Assembly (NCBI RefSeq): GCF_026342835.1
Contig: NZ_JAPEMI010000001.1
Coordinates: forward strand, 1,308,501 to 1,372,500
Direction: 5' to 3'
DNA length: 64,000 nucleotides
Source of the DNA: Streptomyces sp. NBC_00154
GTDB lineage: Bacteria > Actinomycetota > Actinomycetes > Streptomycetales > Streptomycetaceae
Part shown: positions 1-7,652 of the stretch, one piece after another
Numbering within the stretch: position 1 is the first letter of the stretch
Layout of the letters: each line of letters opens with the position of its first letter
The notes under the pieces: model-generated
What the model was told of the DNA's origin: nothing
Databases searched by the model: none
Seen by the model: the letters and a program-made list of their open reading frames with translations, nothing else
Position numbers and translations under genes: made by a program

Positions 1-1
1 G

Positions 2-592
2 CGCTCCCCCAGTTCCTCCGCAACGCCGTCCGCCTCGCCTTCGAAGAAGACCGAGCAGACGAAGCAGGCGGAGAGGACGGAAGAGAGCGCTGCGCCCTCG
101 GCGGCCGACAGGACCGGCGCCGCCCCGGCGACGGCGACCCCGACGGCCAAGGCCTCGGCGCCCCCGAAGACGTCGGCCGCCGCTCCGACCCGCCAGGCCT
201 CGCCCTCGGCTGCCGACACCTCCGCACAGGCGGCCGTGCTCGCGCTGGTCAACGAGGAGCGCGCGAAGGTCGGCTGCAGCCCGGTGACGGCCAGCGCCTC
301 GCTCGCCTCGCTGGCCCAGGACTTCAGTGACGACATGGCGGCCCGCGGCTTCTTCAGCCACACCGACCCGGACGGCCAGACCCCCTGGGACCGTGCCACC
401 AAGGCCGGCGTGAAGGGGCTCGGCGGCGAGAACATCGCCCGCGGCCAGGCCGACGCACAGGCCGTGATGGCCTCCTGGATGAACAGCGAAGGCCACCGAG
501 CAAACATTCTCAACTGCGACTACAAGACGCTCGGTGTCGGAGTGCACTACGGCTCCGGCGGCCCCTGGTGGACGCAGGACTTCGGCTTCTGA
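2..592 (+). CDS. CAP/SCP (YkwD-like) domain secreted protein, 5' truncated
   Basis: The frame is open from the window edge, so the start and any signal peptide lie upstream. The first ~75 codons encode a Ser/Thr/Pro/Ala/Lys-rich linker typical of extracellular actinobacterial proteins. The rest is a CAP domain running to the stop at 590-592, with the family landmarks ALVNEER, FFSHTDPDG, GENIARG, SEGHRANIL and a C-terminal WWTQDFGF. The two His and the Glu of these motifs form the conserved CAP cavity. A GTG at 236 would drop the linker and part of the first helix, so I treat it as internal. Members are secreted or wall-associated; the biochemical role in Streptomyces is unknown to me. Confidence 0.85.
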   Translation, partial: RSPSSSATPSASPSKKTEQTKQAERTEESAAPSAADRTGAAPATATPTAKASAPPKTSAAAPTRQASPSAADTSAQAAVLALVNEERAKVGCSPVTASASLASLAQDFSDDMAARGFFSHTDPDGQTPWDRATKAGVKGLGGENIARGQADAQAVMASWMNSEGHRANILNCDYKTLGVGVHYGSGGPWWTQDFGF

Positions 593-1049
593 GATTTTCG
601 CAGGTCGGCGACCTGCCAGCTTTCCTGGGCCGTCTCGGGGCCGTTATCGGCAACCGAGGCGGCCCGAACTGTGTCTCGGCCGCCCGCGTACTCCGCCCTC
701 TCTGCTCATGGTCAGCCGTGAGCTTGCGGCCATCATCAATCCCGGCTGCGCCACGGAGACGGCAGGCCGCGAGTACCTGGATCACCTGAACACACTCACT
801 CGCGCCGAGGGGCGTGTCGCCGTGAGGCTCCGTCCGGGCGGGCGGGGAGCGGCCCCGTAGGCTCCCCGCCGTAGACTTGACAGGGAGCTTGAGCCTTGTC
901 AGACGTCCAGTTCAGGCGGGTTCCACCCGGCAAGGGCAGCGGGATTGGAGTTTCCCACGGCTCCGGCCACCGCGGGCTCTCTCCAATGAGCGGAAGCCTC
1001 TGCCTCGCTTTGTGAGCGGTGGAATCCCCTCAGGAAGGACGTGGGGCAG
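593..1049. other. Intergenic stretch without a convincing gene
   Basis: This 457-base stretch separates the CAP gene from the small membrane-protein gene. A short frame from 708 to 860 on the plus strand has no ribosome-binding site or recognisable domain. The stretch holds a 10-bp stem hairpin (841-870). It also holds a TTGACA hexamer at 877-882 inside an imperfect inverted repeat, TGACAGGG (878-885) against CCTTGTCA (894-901), which could be a promoter with an operator. I see nothing else. Confidence 0.5.
841..870. terminator. Terminator-like hairpin
   Basis: Perfect inverted repeat GGCGGGGAGC (841-850) and GCTCCCCGCC (861-870) with a 10-nt loop and no T-run, as is common for Streptomyces terminators. 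It lies 250 nt downstream of the CAP stop and just before a TTGACA-like element, so it may separate two transcription units. Confidence 0.45.
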
Positions 1050-1406
1050 ATGAGCCACCATGTGAGCCAGGTGCCCATCCGTGACATCACAGTGGCCGCT
1101 TCGACTGTGCGCTGGATTTTCCCCCATGTGGCCGCGTCGGCTGTGCGCTGGATTTTCCCCGTCGTCATAGCAGTGGTCGTGGTCGCTGTTCTGATTGGCC
1201 TCGTCCGGCGGGACTCGCGCCGTCGGTCTCGAGCACGACATCAGGGACCACGGGCCGAGCGTTCCTCCCGAAGCCGGCGGCTGAGGGATGCAGACGATCT
1301 CGGGGAAGGTCTCAGCCCATATGAGCTCAACCGGCCGTCTTCGCCAAGGGACACACACAAGGATGACAACGGTGGGGCTTTTGGCAGTGGCGGACCCAGC
1401 GGCTGA
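1050..1406 (+). CDS. Small membrane protein, DUF6479-like
   Basis: 118-residue protein from the ATG at 1050, chosen because GGAAGGA (1033-1039) sits 10 nt upstream; an in-frame GTG at 1041 is too close to that site. One hydrophobic segment (about residues 33-55, FPVVIAVVVVAVLIGLV) is followed by an Arg-rich stretch. A polar tail carries LSPYEL and ends GGAFGSGGPSG. The layout of membrane helix, basic linker, L[ST]PYEL and Gly/Ser tail matches my recollection of the Streptomyces DUF6479 family, whose function is unknown. Just before the helix a 12-residue unit (VAAS[TA]VRWIFP plus one residue) is present twice in tandem. Confidence 0.55.
   Translation: MSHHVSQVPIRDITVAASTVRWIFPHVAASAVRWIFPVVIAVVVVAVLIGLVRRDSRRRSRARHQGPRAERSSRSRRLRDADDLGEGLSPYELNRPSSPRDTHKDDNGGAFGSGGPSG
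1092..1163 (+). repeat. Tandem 36-nt duplication inside the DUF6479-like gene
   Basis: Copy 1 (1092-1127) and copy 2 (1128-1163) are in frame and differ at only a few bases. They encode VAASTVRWIFPH and VAASAVRWIFPV. The duplication lengthens the region leading into the single membrane helix. Confidence 0.85.
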
Positions 1407-1606
1407 GGGCTCGGCGACGTGGCGGCACGTGTCGAGATCGTCGCGCCTCGCCTGCCCAGAGACGTAACAAAGCCCTGCTGGAGCTTGTCACGACCTTCCC
1501 CCCGGACAGAGCCGAACAGTCGCGGCCCAGGGCGTCAAGGTCGTTCGTTCAGTGGTGGGTTGAGGACAGTACGTAAGCAGCGCTCGGAGCTGGTTGGGCA
1601 CGGATA

Positions 1607-1867
1607 TCAGGATTGGCAGCAGTCGAGGACCGGTCCCGGTCCTGCTCGTGAGTTCGCCATGTCCGACAGTGGAATGCTCTCGACGGCGTTGTTGTGCCGG
1701 GCTCGTTCGGCGGCCAGTACGGTCAGGTGGCTGGTGAGGGATTCGTGCGGGCCGGACATCACCAGGCCGGGGTCTCCGGTGGCAATGGCGGCGACGAAGG
1801 CATCCATCAGTCCGGCGTCGCCGCCTCCGTGGCCGCCGGCGGCATGTGAATTCGGTCCCGGCCTCAC
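1607..1867 (-). pseudogene. C-terminal remnant of a Gfo/Idh/MocA oxidoreductase
   Basis: The minus frame encodes about 86 residues, including GGHGGGDAGLMDAFVAAI and SLTSHLTVLAAERARHNN. These resemble the extreme C-terminal region of sugar-type Gfo/Idh/MocA NAD(P)-dependent oxidoreductases, where the H-G-G-G-D helix precedes the final AERAR helix. The NAD-binding Rossmann half and most of the substrate domain are absent. Similarity stops near 1850, just beside the operator of the HxlR gene. The remnant points away from that regulator, the usual position of an HxlR target, so a deletion probably removed the 5' part of a formerly regulated gene. Confidence 0.6.
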
Positions 1868-1868
1868 C

Positions 1869-1919
1869 GCTTACGCCCGCACAGCGCACTCCAGAAGTGA
1901 GCACTGTGCGGGCGTAAGC
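1869..1919. promoter_or_regulatory. Large inverted repeat, likely HxlR operator
   Basis: Perfect 16-bp arms GCTTACGCCCGCACAG (1869-1884) and CTGTGCGGGCGTAAGC (1904-1919) are separated by 19 bp. The right arm ends 7 nt before the GTG start at 1927. The outer CTTAC...GTAAG half-sites resemble published HxlR-family sites as I remember them. It probably mediates autoregulation and control of the decayed divergent gene. Confidence 0.65.
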
Positions 1920-1926
1920 TGTTTTC

Positions 1927-2325
1927 GTGGACGAGAGCACCTGGCGGGACGGCGCCGACAGCCTGCCCTTCGACGTGTTCTCCCGGCAGTGCCCCTCGCG
2001 CGGCACGCTGGAACATGTCACCGGACGCTGGGGCAGCCTGACGCTGACCGCGCTCCACGATTCCGGTGCCCGCTTCAACGAGCTCCGGCGCAGGGTCGAC
2101 GGGGTGAGCGAGAAGATGCTCTCCCAGACGCTTCACGCACTGGAGCGGGACGGCCTCGTCCACCGGGAGGCGCAGCCCACCAACCCGCCGCGTGTCGACT
2201 ACGAGCTGACCCCGCTGGGACGCGAGGTCGCCGGCCGGCTGCGGGGGCTGATCCAGCTCGTCGAGGGCCGGATGCCCGAGGTGCTGGAAGCCCAGAACCG
2301 TTACGACGAGGCCCGCGAGAGCTGA
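1927..2325 (+). CDS. HxlR-family winged-helix transcriptional regulator
   Basis: 132 residues. CPSRGTLEHVTGRWGSLTL, the FNELRRRVDGVSEKMLSQTL recognition-helix region, LERDGLVHRE and YELTPLGRE are the consecutive elements of the HxlR winged helix. The Cys near residue 18 (in CPSR) is the position used for redox or electrophile sensing in some relatives; that role here is inference. The GTG start has no clear Shine-Dalgarno and the operator ends just upstream, so a leaderless transcript is possible. GTG 1974 is an alternative start but would delete the conserved Cys. Confidence 0.85.
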   Translation: MDESTWRDGADSLPFDVFSRQCPSRGTLEHVTGRWGSLTLTALHDSGARFNELRRRVDGVSEKMLSQTLHALERDGLVHREAQPTNPPRVDYELTPLGREVAGRLRGLIQLVEGRMPEVLEAQNRYDEARES

Positions 2326-2356
2326 GCGCTCTTCGGCCTGATCGGCAGGACGTCGC

Positions 2357-3211
2357 TCAGGGCCGCGGCGGCCGCTGACAGCGCGGGCAGAAGTAGCTGG
2401 AGCGGTTCATCCACGGGCGGCGGCGCATCGGCGTACCGCAGCGGTGGCAGGGCTCGCCCTCGCGCCCGTAGGCGTCGAGCGACCGGTCGAAGTAGCCCGA
2501 CTCACCGTTCACATTGACGTAGAGGCTGTCGAAGCTGGTGCCGCCCTGGTCGAGCGCCGCGTTCATCACGTCGCGGACATGACCGAGCAGCTCGGCCGAC
2601 CTGGGCCGGGTCAGCGTCGCCGTGGGCCGGTCGTAGTGCAGCTTCGTGCGCCAGAGCGCCTCGTCCGCGTAGATGTTGCCGACGCCGCTGATGAGCGACT
2701 GGTCGAGCAGGGCGCGCTTGACCGTCGTACGGCGCAGCCGCAGCGCGGTGTGGAACGCGGCGTCGTCGAACGCCGGGTCCAGGGGGTCGCGGGCGATGTG
2801 CGCGATGGTGTCGGGCAGTCCGTCGGGTGTGTTCTCGTGGAGCGAGAGCCCGCCGAAGGTCCGCTGATCGACGAAGCGCAGCTCGGTGCCGAGGGTGTCG
2901 TCGAAGCGGATCCGGATCCGCAGGTGCTTCTCGTCGGGAGCCTCCTGCGGCTGCACGAGCAGCTGGCCGCTCATGCCGAGGTGACCGAGGAGCGAGGAGG
3001 ACACCTCGTCCAGCGGTACCCAGAGGTACTTGCCGCGGCGCATGGCCCTGCCGAAGCGGCTGCCGCTGAGCCGGGCCGCGAAGTCCGTGGAGCCCGCGAT
3101 ATGGCGGCGGACCGCGCGCGGGTGCAGGACCTCGACGTCGGCGACCGTGCGGCCGGTGATCCAGCGGTCGAGACCTCGCCGTACGACTTCGACCTCGGGC
3201 AACTCGGGCAC
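2357..3211 (-). CDS. mutM: Formamidopyrimidine-DNA glycosylase
   Basis: Excises 8-oxoguanine and related lesions and nicks the abasic site. 284 residues, normal for the family. The protein begins MPELPEVE, supplying the catalytic Pro2 and Glu3 after Met removal. The conserved Lys sits in RGKYLWVPL, and [15 protein letters not shown] is the helix-two-turn-helix. The C terminus has the four-Cys zinc finger (CHRC ... CPRC). The GTG start at 3211 is preceded by AAGGAG. The rnc terminator lies upstream, so mutM probably has its own promoter although it continues the same DNA-maintenance block. Confidence 0.97.
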   Translation of the reverse strand: MPELPEVEVVRRGLDRWITGRTVADVEVLHPRAVRRHIAGSTDFAARLSGSRFGRAMRRGKYLWVPLDEVSSSLLGHLGMSGQLLVQPQEAPDEKHLRIRIRFDDTLGTELRFVDQRTFGGLSLHENTPDGLPDTIAHIARDPLDPAFDDAAFHTALRLRRTTVKRALLDQSLISGVGNIYADEALWRTKLHYDRPTATLTRPRSAELLGHVRDVMNAALDQGGTSFDSLYVNVNGESGYFDRSLDAYGREGEPCHRCGTPMRRRPWMNRSSYFCPRCQRPPRP

Positions 3212-3277
3212 GGTGCAGCTCCTTCAGTTCCTTCGGAACAAGGTTACGTACCTGTCTTTGATTCCGGACACGGCAAA

Positions 3278-3304
3278 CCCCCCGGTGCACAAGGCACCGA
3301 GGGG
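3278..3304 (-). terminator. Intrinsic terminator downstream of rnc
   Basis: Read on the minus strand, a GC-rich stem forms between CCCC-CGGTGC and GCACCG-GGGG halves (arms 3294-3304 and 3278-3288), followed by TTT at 3277-3275. It ends the rpmF-rnc transcript before mutM. Confidence 0.7.
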
Positions 3305-3312
3305 TCGACGCG

Positions 3313-4137
3313 TCAGGCCGGAGCGACGTCCGTGGACGGCGACGGGTCGGCAGGGGTGTCGGCGGCCCCTCCGTCGGCGGCGGCCTTGGCCGCAGCTTCC
3401 CGTTCCTCCGCGGCGGCGCTTATCTCGCGCCAGGCGGACTCGGCCGCCTGCTGCTCCGCTTCCTTCTTGCTACGGCCGGTGCCGGTGCCGTACGAGACAC
3501 CACCGACGCGAGCAGCAGCAGTAAAGGTCTTCTCGTGGTCCGGGCCGGTCTCCGTGACGAGGTACTCGGGGACTCCGAGGCTCTCGCTCGCGGTGAGTTC
3601 CTGGAGGCTGGTCTTCCAGTCCAGGCCGGCGCCGAGGTTGGAGGACCTGTCGATCAGCGGGTCGAAGAGCCGGTGGACCAGCTCCGAGGCCGCACTGAGG
3701 CCCTGGTCGAGATAGACCGCGCCGATCACCGCTTCAAGGGTGTCGGCGAGGATGGACGCCTTGTCCCTGCCGCCCGTGCCCTCTTCGCCCCGGCCGAGCC
3801 GGATGAAGGAGCCGAGTTCGAGGCCGCGGCCCACTTCAGCAAGTGCACGCGAGTTGACCACCGCGGCCCGCAACTTGGCCAGCTGGCCTTCGGGCAGGTC
3901 GGGGTGGGTGCGGTACAGCGTGTCCGTGACCACCAGACCGAGCACCGAATCCCCGAGGAATTCGAGCCGCTCGTTGGTGGGCAGACCGCCGTTCTCGTAT
4001 GCGTACGAGCGGTGGGTCAGCGCACGTACCAGAAGGGCGGACTCGAGGTGATACCCGAGCCGCCCTTCCAGAAGCGTGTGGGACGAGGCTGTGTTGACGT
4101 TGTCTGCCTGCTTCTTGGCGTGGGACAACTCAGACAT
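3313..4137 (-). CDS. rnc: Ribonuclease III
   Basis: Double-strand-specific endoribonuclease for rRNA and mRNA processing; the Streptomyces coelicolor orthologue is AbsB, a global antibiotic regulator. The catalytic signature [12 protein letters not shown] sits near residues 55-66 and the second acidic cluster in [14 protein letters not shown] double-stranded-RNA-binding domain fills the C-terminal third (SLQELTASE ... [18 protein letters not shown]). I chose ATG 4137 (274 aa) because GAGAGG lies 4 nt upstream; an in-frame GTG at 4149 overlaps that site. The tail is Ala/Glu-rich. The gene follows rpmF by about 20 nt. Confidence 0.96.
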   Translation of the reverse strand: MSELSHAKKQADNVNTASSHTLLEGRLGYHLESALLVRALTHRSYAYENGGLPTNERLEFLGDSVLGLVVTDTLYRTHPDLPEGQLAKLRAAVVNSRALAEVGRGLELGSFIRLGRGEEGTGGRDKASILADTLEAVIGAVYLDQGLSAASELVHRLFDPLIDRSSNLGAGLDWKTSLQELTASESLGVPEYLVTETGPDHEKTFTAAARVGGVSYGTGTGRSKKEAEQQAAESAWREISAAAEEREAAAKAAADGGAADTPADPSPSTDVAPA

Positions 4138-4156
4138 CGGGCCTCTCACCAGCCGC

Positions 4157-4330
4157 TCAGACCTCGAGGACCTGGCGCTTGTTGTACGTGCCGCAGCTCG
4201 GGCACGCGATGTGCTGCAGCTTCGGCTCCTGGCAACGCTCGCACGAAACCAGAGTGGGGACCGCAGCCTTCCACTGCGACCGGCGGTGGCGCGTGTTGCT
4301 GCGCGACATCTTCCGCTTCGGAACAGCCAC
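4157..4330 (-). CDS. rpmF: 50S ribosomal protein L32
   Basis: 57 residues beginning [20 protein letters not shown], the classic L32 N terminus, with zinc-binding cysteines in CERC and CPSC and ending KRQVLEV. GTG start at 4330. It lies 2 nt downstream of the DUF177 gene and directly upstream of rnc, the common bacterial yceD-rpmF arrangement, so it is almost certainly cotranscribed with both. Confidence 0.97.
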   Translation of the reverse strand: MAVPKRKMSRSNTRHRRSQWKAAVPTLVSCERCQEPKLQHIACPSCGTYNKRQVLEV

Positions 4331-4332
4331 GG

Positions 4333-5001
4333 CTACTTCTCCTGCTTCTCGTCGACGCCCGCTTCGGCGCCGCCCATGTTGTCCTTCTCGCCGTCCGAAA
4401 CGGTCTCGGCGAGTCCTTGCAATGCCGCCCAACGAATGTCGACGGCATCGTGGTGGTGACCGGGGTTCTCGTCCAGCCTGATTCCGCATTCGGAACACAG
4501 ACCGGCACAGGACTCCCGGCACACCGGCTGCATCGGCAGTGCGAGCACCACCGCATCGCGCAGCACTGGCTCGAGGTCGAACAGGCCGTCCTCGATGAAG
4601 AGCCTGTCCTCGTCGTCCTCGGCGTCGTCGGCCGGTTCCGCTTTGATGCGGCCCCGGTCATCGGCGTCAGGGTACGAGAACATCTCCTGGAAGTCCGCCG
4701 CAACCTCTTGGCGCAGCGGCTCCAGACACCTTACGCACTCCCCCTCGGCCGACGCACGGGCGGTGCCTGTGACAAGCACCCCTTCCATGACCGATTCGAG
4801 GCGGAGGTCCAGCTCCACGGGTGCACCTTCCGGCACACCGATGACCCCGTCGATACCGAGGTCCTTGGGGGCGTCCACCGAGCGGGTCAGCCGCAGGAGG
4901 GCACCGGGACGCCGACCCAACTCGTGCGTATCGAACACGAGAGGGTTTCGGTGGTCGAGGTGGCCGTTCAGGGCTTTTCCTGCTTTCGAAATCGTATGCA
5001 T
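4333..5001 (-). CDS. DUF177 (YceD) family protein
   Basis: Up to 222 residues. The conserved DUF177 core includes [20 protein letters not shown], the cysteine pair ECVRCLEPL, and the C-terminal cysteine cluster [13 protein letters not shown], probably binding a metal. Homologues precede rpmF across bacteria and have been linked to 23S rRNA maturation or ribosome assembly in plants and bacteria. The start is uncertain: ATG 5001 is the longest, but a start about 10 codons later near the LDHRNP motif would fit the family better. The Asp/Glu-rich middle and Lys/Glu-rich tail are low complexity. Confidence 0.88.
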   Translation of the reverse strand: MHTISKAGKALNGHLDHRNPLVFDTHELGRRPGALLRLTRSVDAPKDLGIDGVIGVPEGAPVELDLRLESVMEGVLVTGTARASAEGECVRCLEPLRQEVAADFQEMFSYPDADDRGRIKAEPADDAEDDEDRLFIEDGLFDLEPVLRDAVVLALPMQPVCRESCAGLCSECGIRLDENPGHHHDAVDIRWAALQGLAETVSDGEKDNMGGAEAGVDEKQEK

Positions 5002-5155
5002 GGCGCATCGCGCACCGTGGGAGGGGCCGACCGGTTCGGAGTCGAAGCGGGCAGCCGGGATCGCAGTCCTACTCGCGACCGAACAGCCAGGATACTGGAC
5101 GCGTCACCCTGCTCCCAACCGGGTCCGATTCCGGACCCGAACCGACCGGAATCGG

Positions 5156-6274
5156 TCAGCGCTCCTGCTCGTACCGGCGGAGCTGATCGACGTCGATCAT
5201 GCTGGTGTCGAACAGGCTGGTCTCGTCGAGGGCGCTCTCGCCCTGCTGGTGGAGACCCTGCTGCGGGAGGGGCTGGTGCTGCCAGCTGTCGTACCCCTGC
5301 GCCTGGCCCTGGTCGTAGCCCTGCAGCTGCACCTGGCCCTGGTCGTAGCCCTGCTGCTGCACCTGGCCCTGGTCGTAGCCCTGCTGCTGATAAGCGGCGT
5401 ACGGGTCGGGCTGCTGCTGGTAGCCGTACATGTCCTGCTGGGGCTGCTCCTGGTACGCGTACGTCTCCGCGTAGCTCGGCTGGGCCTGTGCCGGGAAGTG
5501 CGGCTGGACCTGTTGGGGCACCGGTTGCGGCTCCGGGGTGGCGAGCTCGGCGAGACCGGCCCAGTGGTCCTCGTCGCTGGTGTGTCCCTGGCTGCCCGCG
5601 GCGTCCTGGGCGGCCATGTGCGCGCCGAGTTCGTCGGTGGCGACCCGGCCGTGCAGCTTCTGCCGGCCGCGGCCGACCGCCTCCAGGGTCTTGGCCAGCA
5701 CAGCCTCGAAGGCGCCGAGCTTGGTGTCGACGTATTCGTCGGCGCGGCGCTGCAGCGTGGCGGGGTCGGTGCTGCGCTCCGGGGCCTCCGCGAAGTCCGG
5801 GTCCTCGTACCCCTGCTCGTCGAAGGCCTGGCCGCGGCCGAGCAGCTTCTCGCGGCCCCGGTCGACGGAGCCGATGGTCTTGGTGAGGACGACCTCGAAG
5901 TTGGCGAGCTTGCTGTCGACGTACTCGTCGGCCTCGGCGCGGACCTCGTCGGCCTCCCGGCGGGCCTCGTCGAGGATGCGGTCGGCCTCGGACTGGGACT
6001 GCCGGGCGATCTCGGTGTCGGAGACCAGTGAGCCACGCTGGGCGTGGGCGGACTCGATGATCCGCTCGGCCTCCTGGCGGGCCTGCTCGACCATCTGCTC
6101 CCGGCCGCCGAGGAGCTCCTGGGCGTGGGCGAGCGAGCCGGGGAGGGCCTCACGTACCTCTTCGAGCATCGCGAGCAGCTCGGCGCGGTTGACCACGCAC
6201 GACGCCGACATGGGCATGGACCGGGCGTTCCCGACCGCTTCGACGATCTCGTCGAGCTTCTTCTGCACGTCCAC
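5156..6274 (-). CDS. SepIVA/DivIVA-like coiled-coil cell-division protein
   Basis: 372 residues. Residues 1-160 are a long Glu/Arg/Ala-rich coiled coil beginning MDVQKKLDEIVEAVGNARSM, with heptad-rich stretches around ARQEAERIIESAHAQ and ARREADEVRAEADEYVDSKL. A related segment (RADEYVDTKLGAFEAVLAKT) recurs around residues 180-200. The C-terminal half is Gln/Tyr/Pro-rich with 10-residue repeats. Position between DUF177 and coaD is where mycobacteria carry SepIVA, a DivIVA-domain septation factor; annotation pipelines often call it ATP synthase subunit B. A role in polar growth or septation is inferred from synteny and coiled coil. Confidence 0.7.
   Translation of the reverse strand: MDVQKKLDEIVEAVGNARSMPMSASCVVNRAELLAMLEEVREALPGSLAHAQELLGGREQMVEQARQEAERIIESAHAQRGSLVSDTEIARQSQSEADRILDEARREADEVRAEADEYVDSKLANFEVVLTKTIGSVDRGREKLLGRGQAFDEQGYEDPDFAEAPERSTDPATLQRRADEYVDTKLGAFEAVLAKTLEAVGRGRQKLHGRVATDELGAHMAAQDAAGSQGHTSDEDHWAGLAELATPEPQPVPQQVQPHFPAQAQPSYAETYAYQEQPQQDMYGYQQQPDPYAAYQQQGYDQGQVQQQGYDQGQVQLQGYDQGQAQGYDSWQHQPLPQQGLHQQGESALDETSLFDTSMIDVDQLRRYEQER
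5311..5400 (-). repeat. 30-nt tandem repeat (10-residue QGYDQGQVQ unit)
   Basis: Three head-to-tail 30-nt units at 5311-5340, 5341-5370 and 5371-5400 (the last degenerate) encode QGYDQGQVQ[QL]-type decapeptides in the disordered C-terminal half of the coiled-coil protein. A related QGYD follows outside the array. Copy number is likely to vary between strains. Confidence 0.8.
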
Positions 6275-6372
6275 CGTGTGCTCGCCACTCTCTACTGCTG
6301 ATTGGAGACGGACGGGACGACTGTACGGCCAGTCGGCGCCCGTCCGACACCTGGTGACGGGCTGTCAGTGGG

Positions 6373-6882
6373 TCACTGCTGGGCGAGCCGGTCCACGAGG
6401 GCCCGGTGGACCAGCGGCGGCAGCAGGTGCGAGACATCGCCGCCCCAGGTCGCGACCTCCTTGACCAGGGAGGACGACAGGAAGCTGTACGTGGGGTTGG
6501 TCGGCACGAAGAGCGTTTCGACGCCGGAGAGGCCGTTGTTCATCTGGGCCATCTGCAGCTCGTAGTCGAAGTCACTGACGGCCCGCAGGCCCTTCACGAT
6601 GGCCGGGATGTCGCGCTGCTTGCAGAAGTCGACCAGGAGGCCGTGGAAGGACTCGACCTGGACGTTGCCGAAGTCGGCGGTGACCTGGCGGATCAGTTCG
6701 ATCCGCTCTTCGACCGTGAACAGGCCCTTCTTGGACTGATTGATCATCACCGCGACATGTACGACGTCGTACAGCTTCGAGGCGCGGCCAATGATGTCGA
6801 GGTGTCCATTGGTGATGGGGTCGAACGACCCCGGACAGACGGCGCGGCGCAACTTGAGTCCCTCGCTCTCCGGTGCGGTCAT
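6373..6882 (-). CDS. coaD: Phosphopantetheine adenylyltransferase
   Basis: Transfers AMP from ATP to 4'-phosphopantetheine, the penultimate step of CoA synthesis. 169 residues, standard length. The nucleotidyltransferase signature [16 protein letters not shown] is at residues 16-31, the substrate loop [19 protein letters not shown] at 97-115, and the second nucleotide motif [11 protein letters not shown] follows. The ATG at 6882 overlaps the rsmD TGA (ATGA), so the two are translationally coupled. Confidence 0.97.
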   Translation of the reverse strand: MTAPESEGLKLRRAVCPGSFDPITNGHLDIIGRASKLYDVVHVAVMINQSKKGLFTVEERIELIRQVTADFGNVQVESFHGLLVDFCKQRDIPAIVKGLRAVSDFDYELQMAQMNNGLSGVETLFVPTNPTYSFLSSSLVKEVATWGGDVSHLLPPLVHRALVDRLAQQ

Positions 6883-7463
6883 CGTGCGTCTTCGCACGTA
6901 GAGGCGGCGCGACCGTACCAAAGCGTTCCCTCGCCGTAGCGACGGGCCCGCAGTGGCTCGAATCCCTTGGGCCAGTTGAATTCTCCGCCTCTGGTGCTCC
7001 GTTCCACCGTGACGAGCGCATCGTCCGTGAGCCAGCCCTGGGCACGGAGTGTGAGCAGTATCTCGCCAAGATCGTCGTCGGTGACGGCGTACGGCGGGTC
7101 CAGGAAGACCACGTCGTACGGGTCCGCGGGCGCCGGTCCTGTCACGATCTGTTCCGCTTTGCCGGTACGGACTTCGGCGCCGGGCAGGCCGAGCGTACGG
7201 ACGTTGTCCCGGACCGTGCGGACGGCCCTGGTGTCTGCCTCGACGAGGAGGGCGTGGACGGCGCCGCGGGAGAGTGCTTCGAGTCCGACAGCGCCGGAAC
7301 CCGCGTACAGATCCGCGATACGGATGCCCTCCAGGGTGCCGAGGAGCGCCTCCCAGGTGGAGAAGAGGCCCTCGCGTGCGCGGTCGGAGGTGGGGCGGGT
7401 GCCGGTGCCGGGCGGGACGGCCAGGCGGCGTCCGCCGGCCGAGCCGGCGATCACGCGGGTCAT
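6879..7463 (-). CDS. rsmD: 16S rRNA (guanine(966)-N(2))-methyltransferase
   Basis: 194 residues. Begins [14 protein letters not shown] with [13 protein letters not shown], the RsmD N-terminal signature. The SAM-binding motif [18 protein letters not shown] follows, then the catalytic DPPY in [10 protein letters not shown]. It modifies the 30S head region of 16S rRNA. It is coupled to coaD through a 4-nt overlap, the usual rsmD-coaD pair. Confidence 0.95.
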   Translation of the reverse strand: MTRVIAGSAGGRRLAVPPGTGTRPTSDRAREGLFSTWEALLGTLEGIRIADLYAGSGAVGLEALSRGAVHALLVEADTRAVRTVRDNVRTLGLPGAEVRTGKAEQIVTGPAPADPYDVVFLDPPYAVTDDDLGEILLTLRAQGWLTDDALVTVERSTRGGEFNWPKGFEPLRARRYGEGTLWYGRAASTCEDAR

Positions 7464-7652
7464 GGGTGTCTGATCCTCGGGTCGGTGTGGCCCGCCGGGG
7501 TGGGGCGGGCGCCGTGCGTCCCACGATATGGCTTCGGACCCGTTCGGGCCCGGGGGCCCCGGCGGTCACGTGGGTCTCGCCTCCCCCCGCCCTCAGCCGT
7601 TGTCGTCCGTCCTGTGCCCGGCTGTCGTCTCCCCCGGTGTTCAGCCCTTGTG

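Noticed and set aside
708..860. Short plus-strand frame with partly protein-like sequence after the CAP gene
   Set aside because: No ribosome-binding site, no family resemblance, and an Arg/Gly-rich end overlapping a hairpin; too weak to annotate.
1419..2378. 319-codon plus-strand frame overlapping the HxlR gene
   Set aside because: Out of frame with the clear winged-helix gene at 1927-2325 and built from low-complexity Arg/Pro/Ala residues.
3535..5886. 783-codon plus-strand open frame across rnc-rpmF-DUF177
   Set aside because: Crosses several genuine minus-strand genes and has a low-complexity Arg/Gly/Pro end; no recognisable product.
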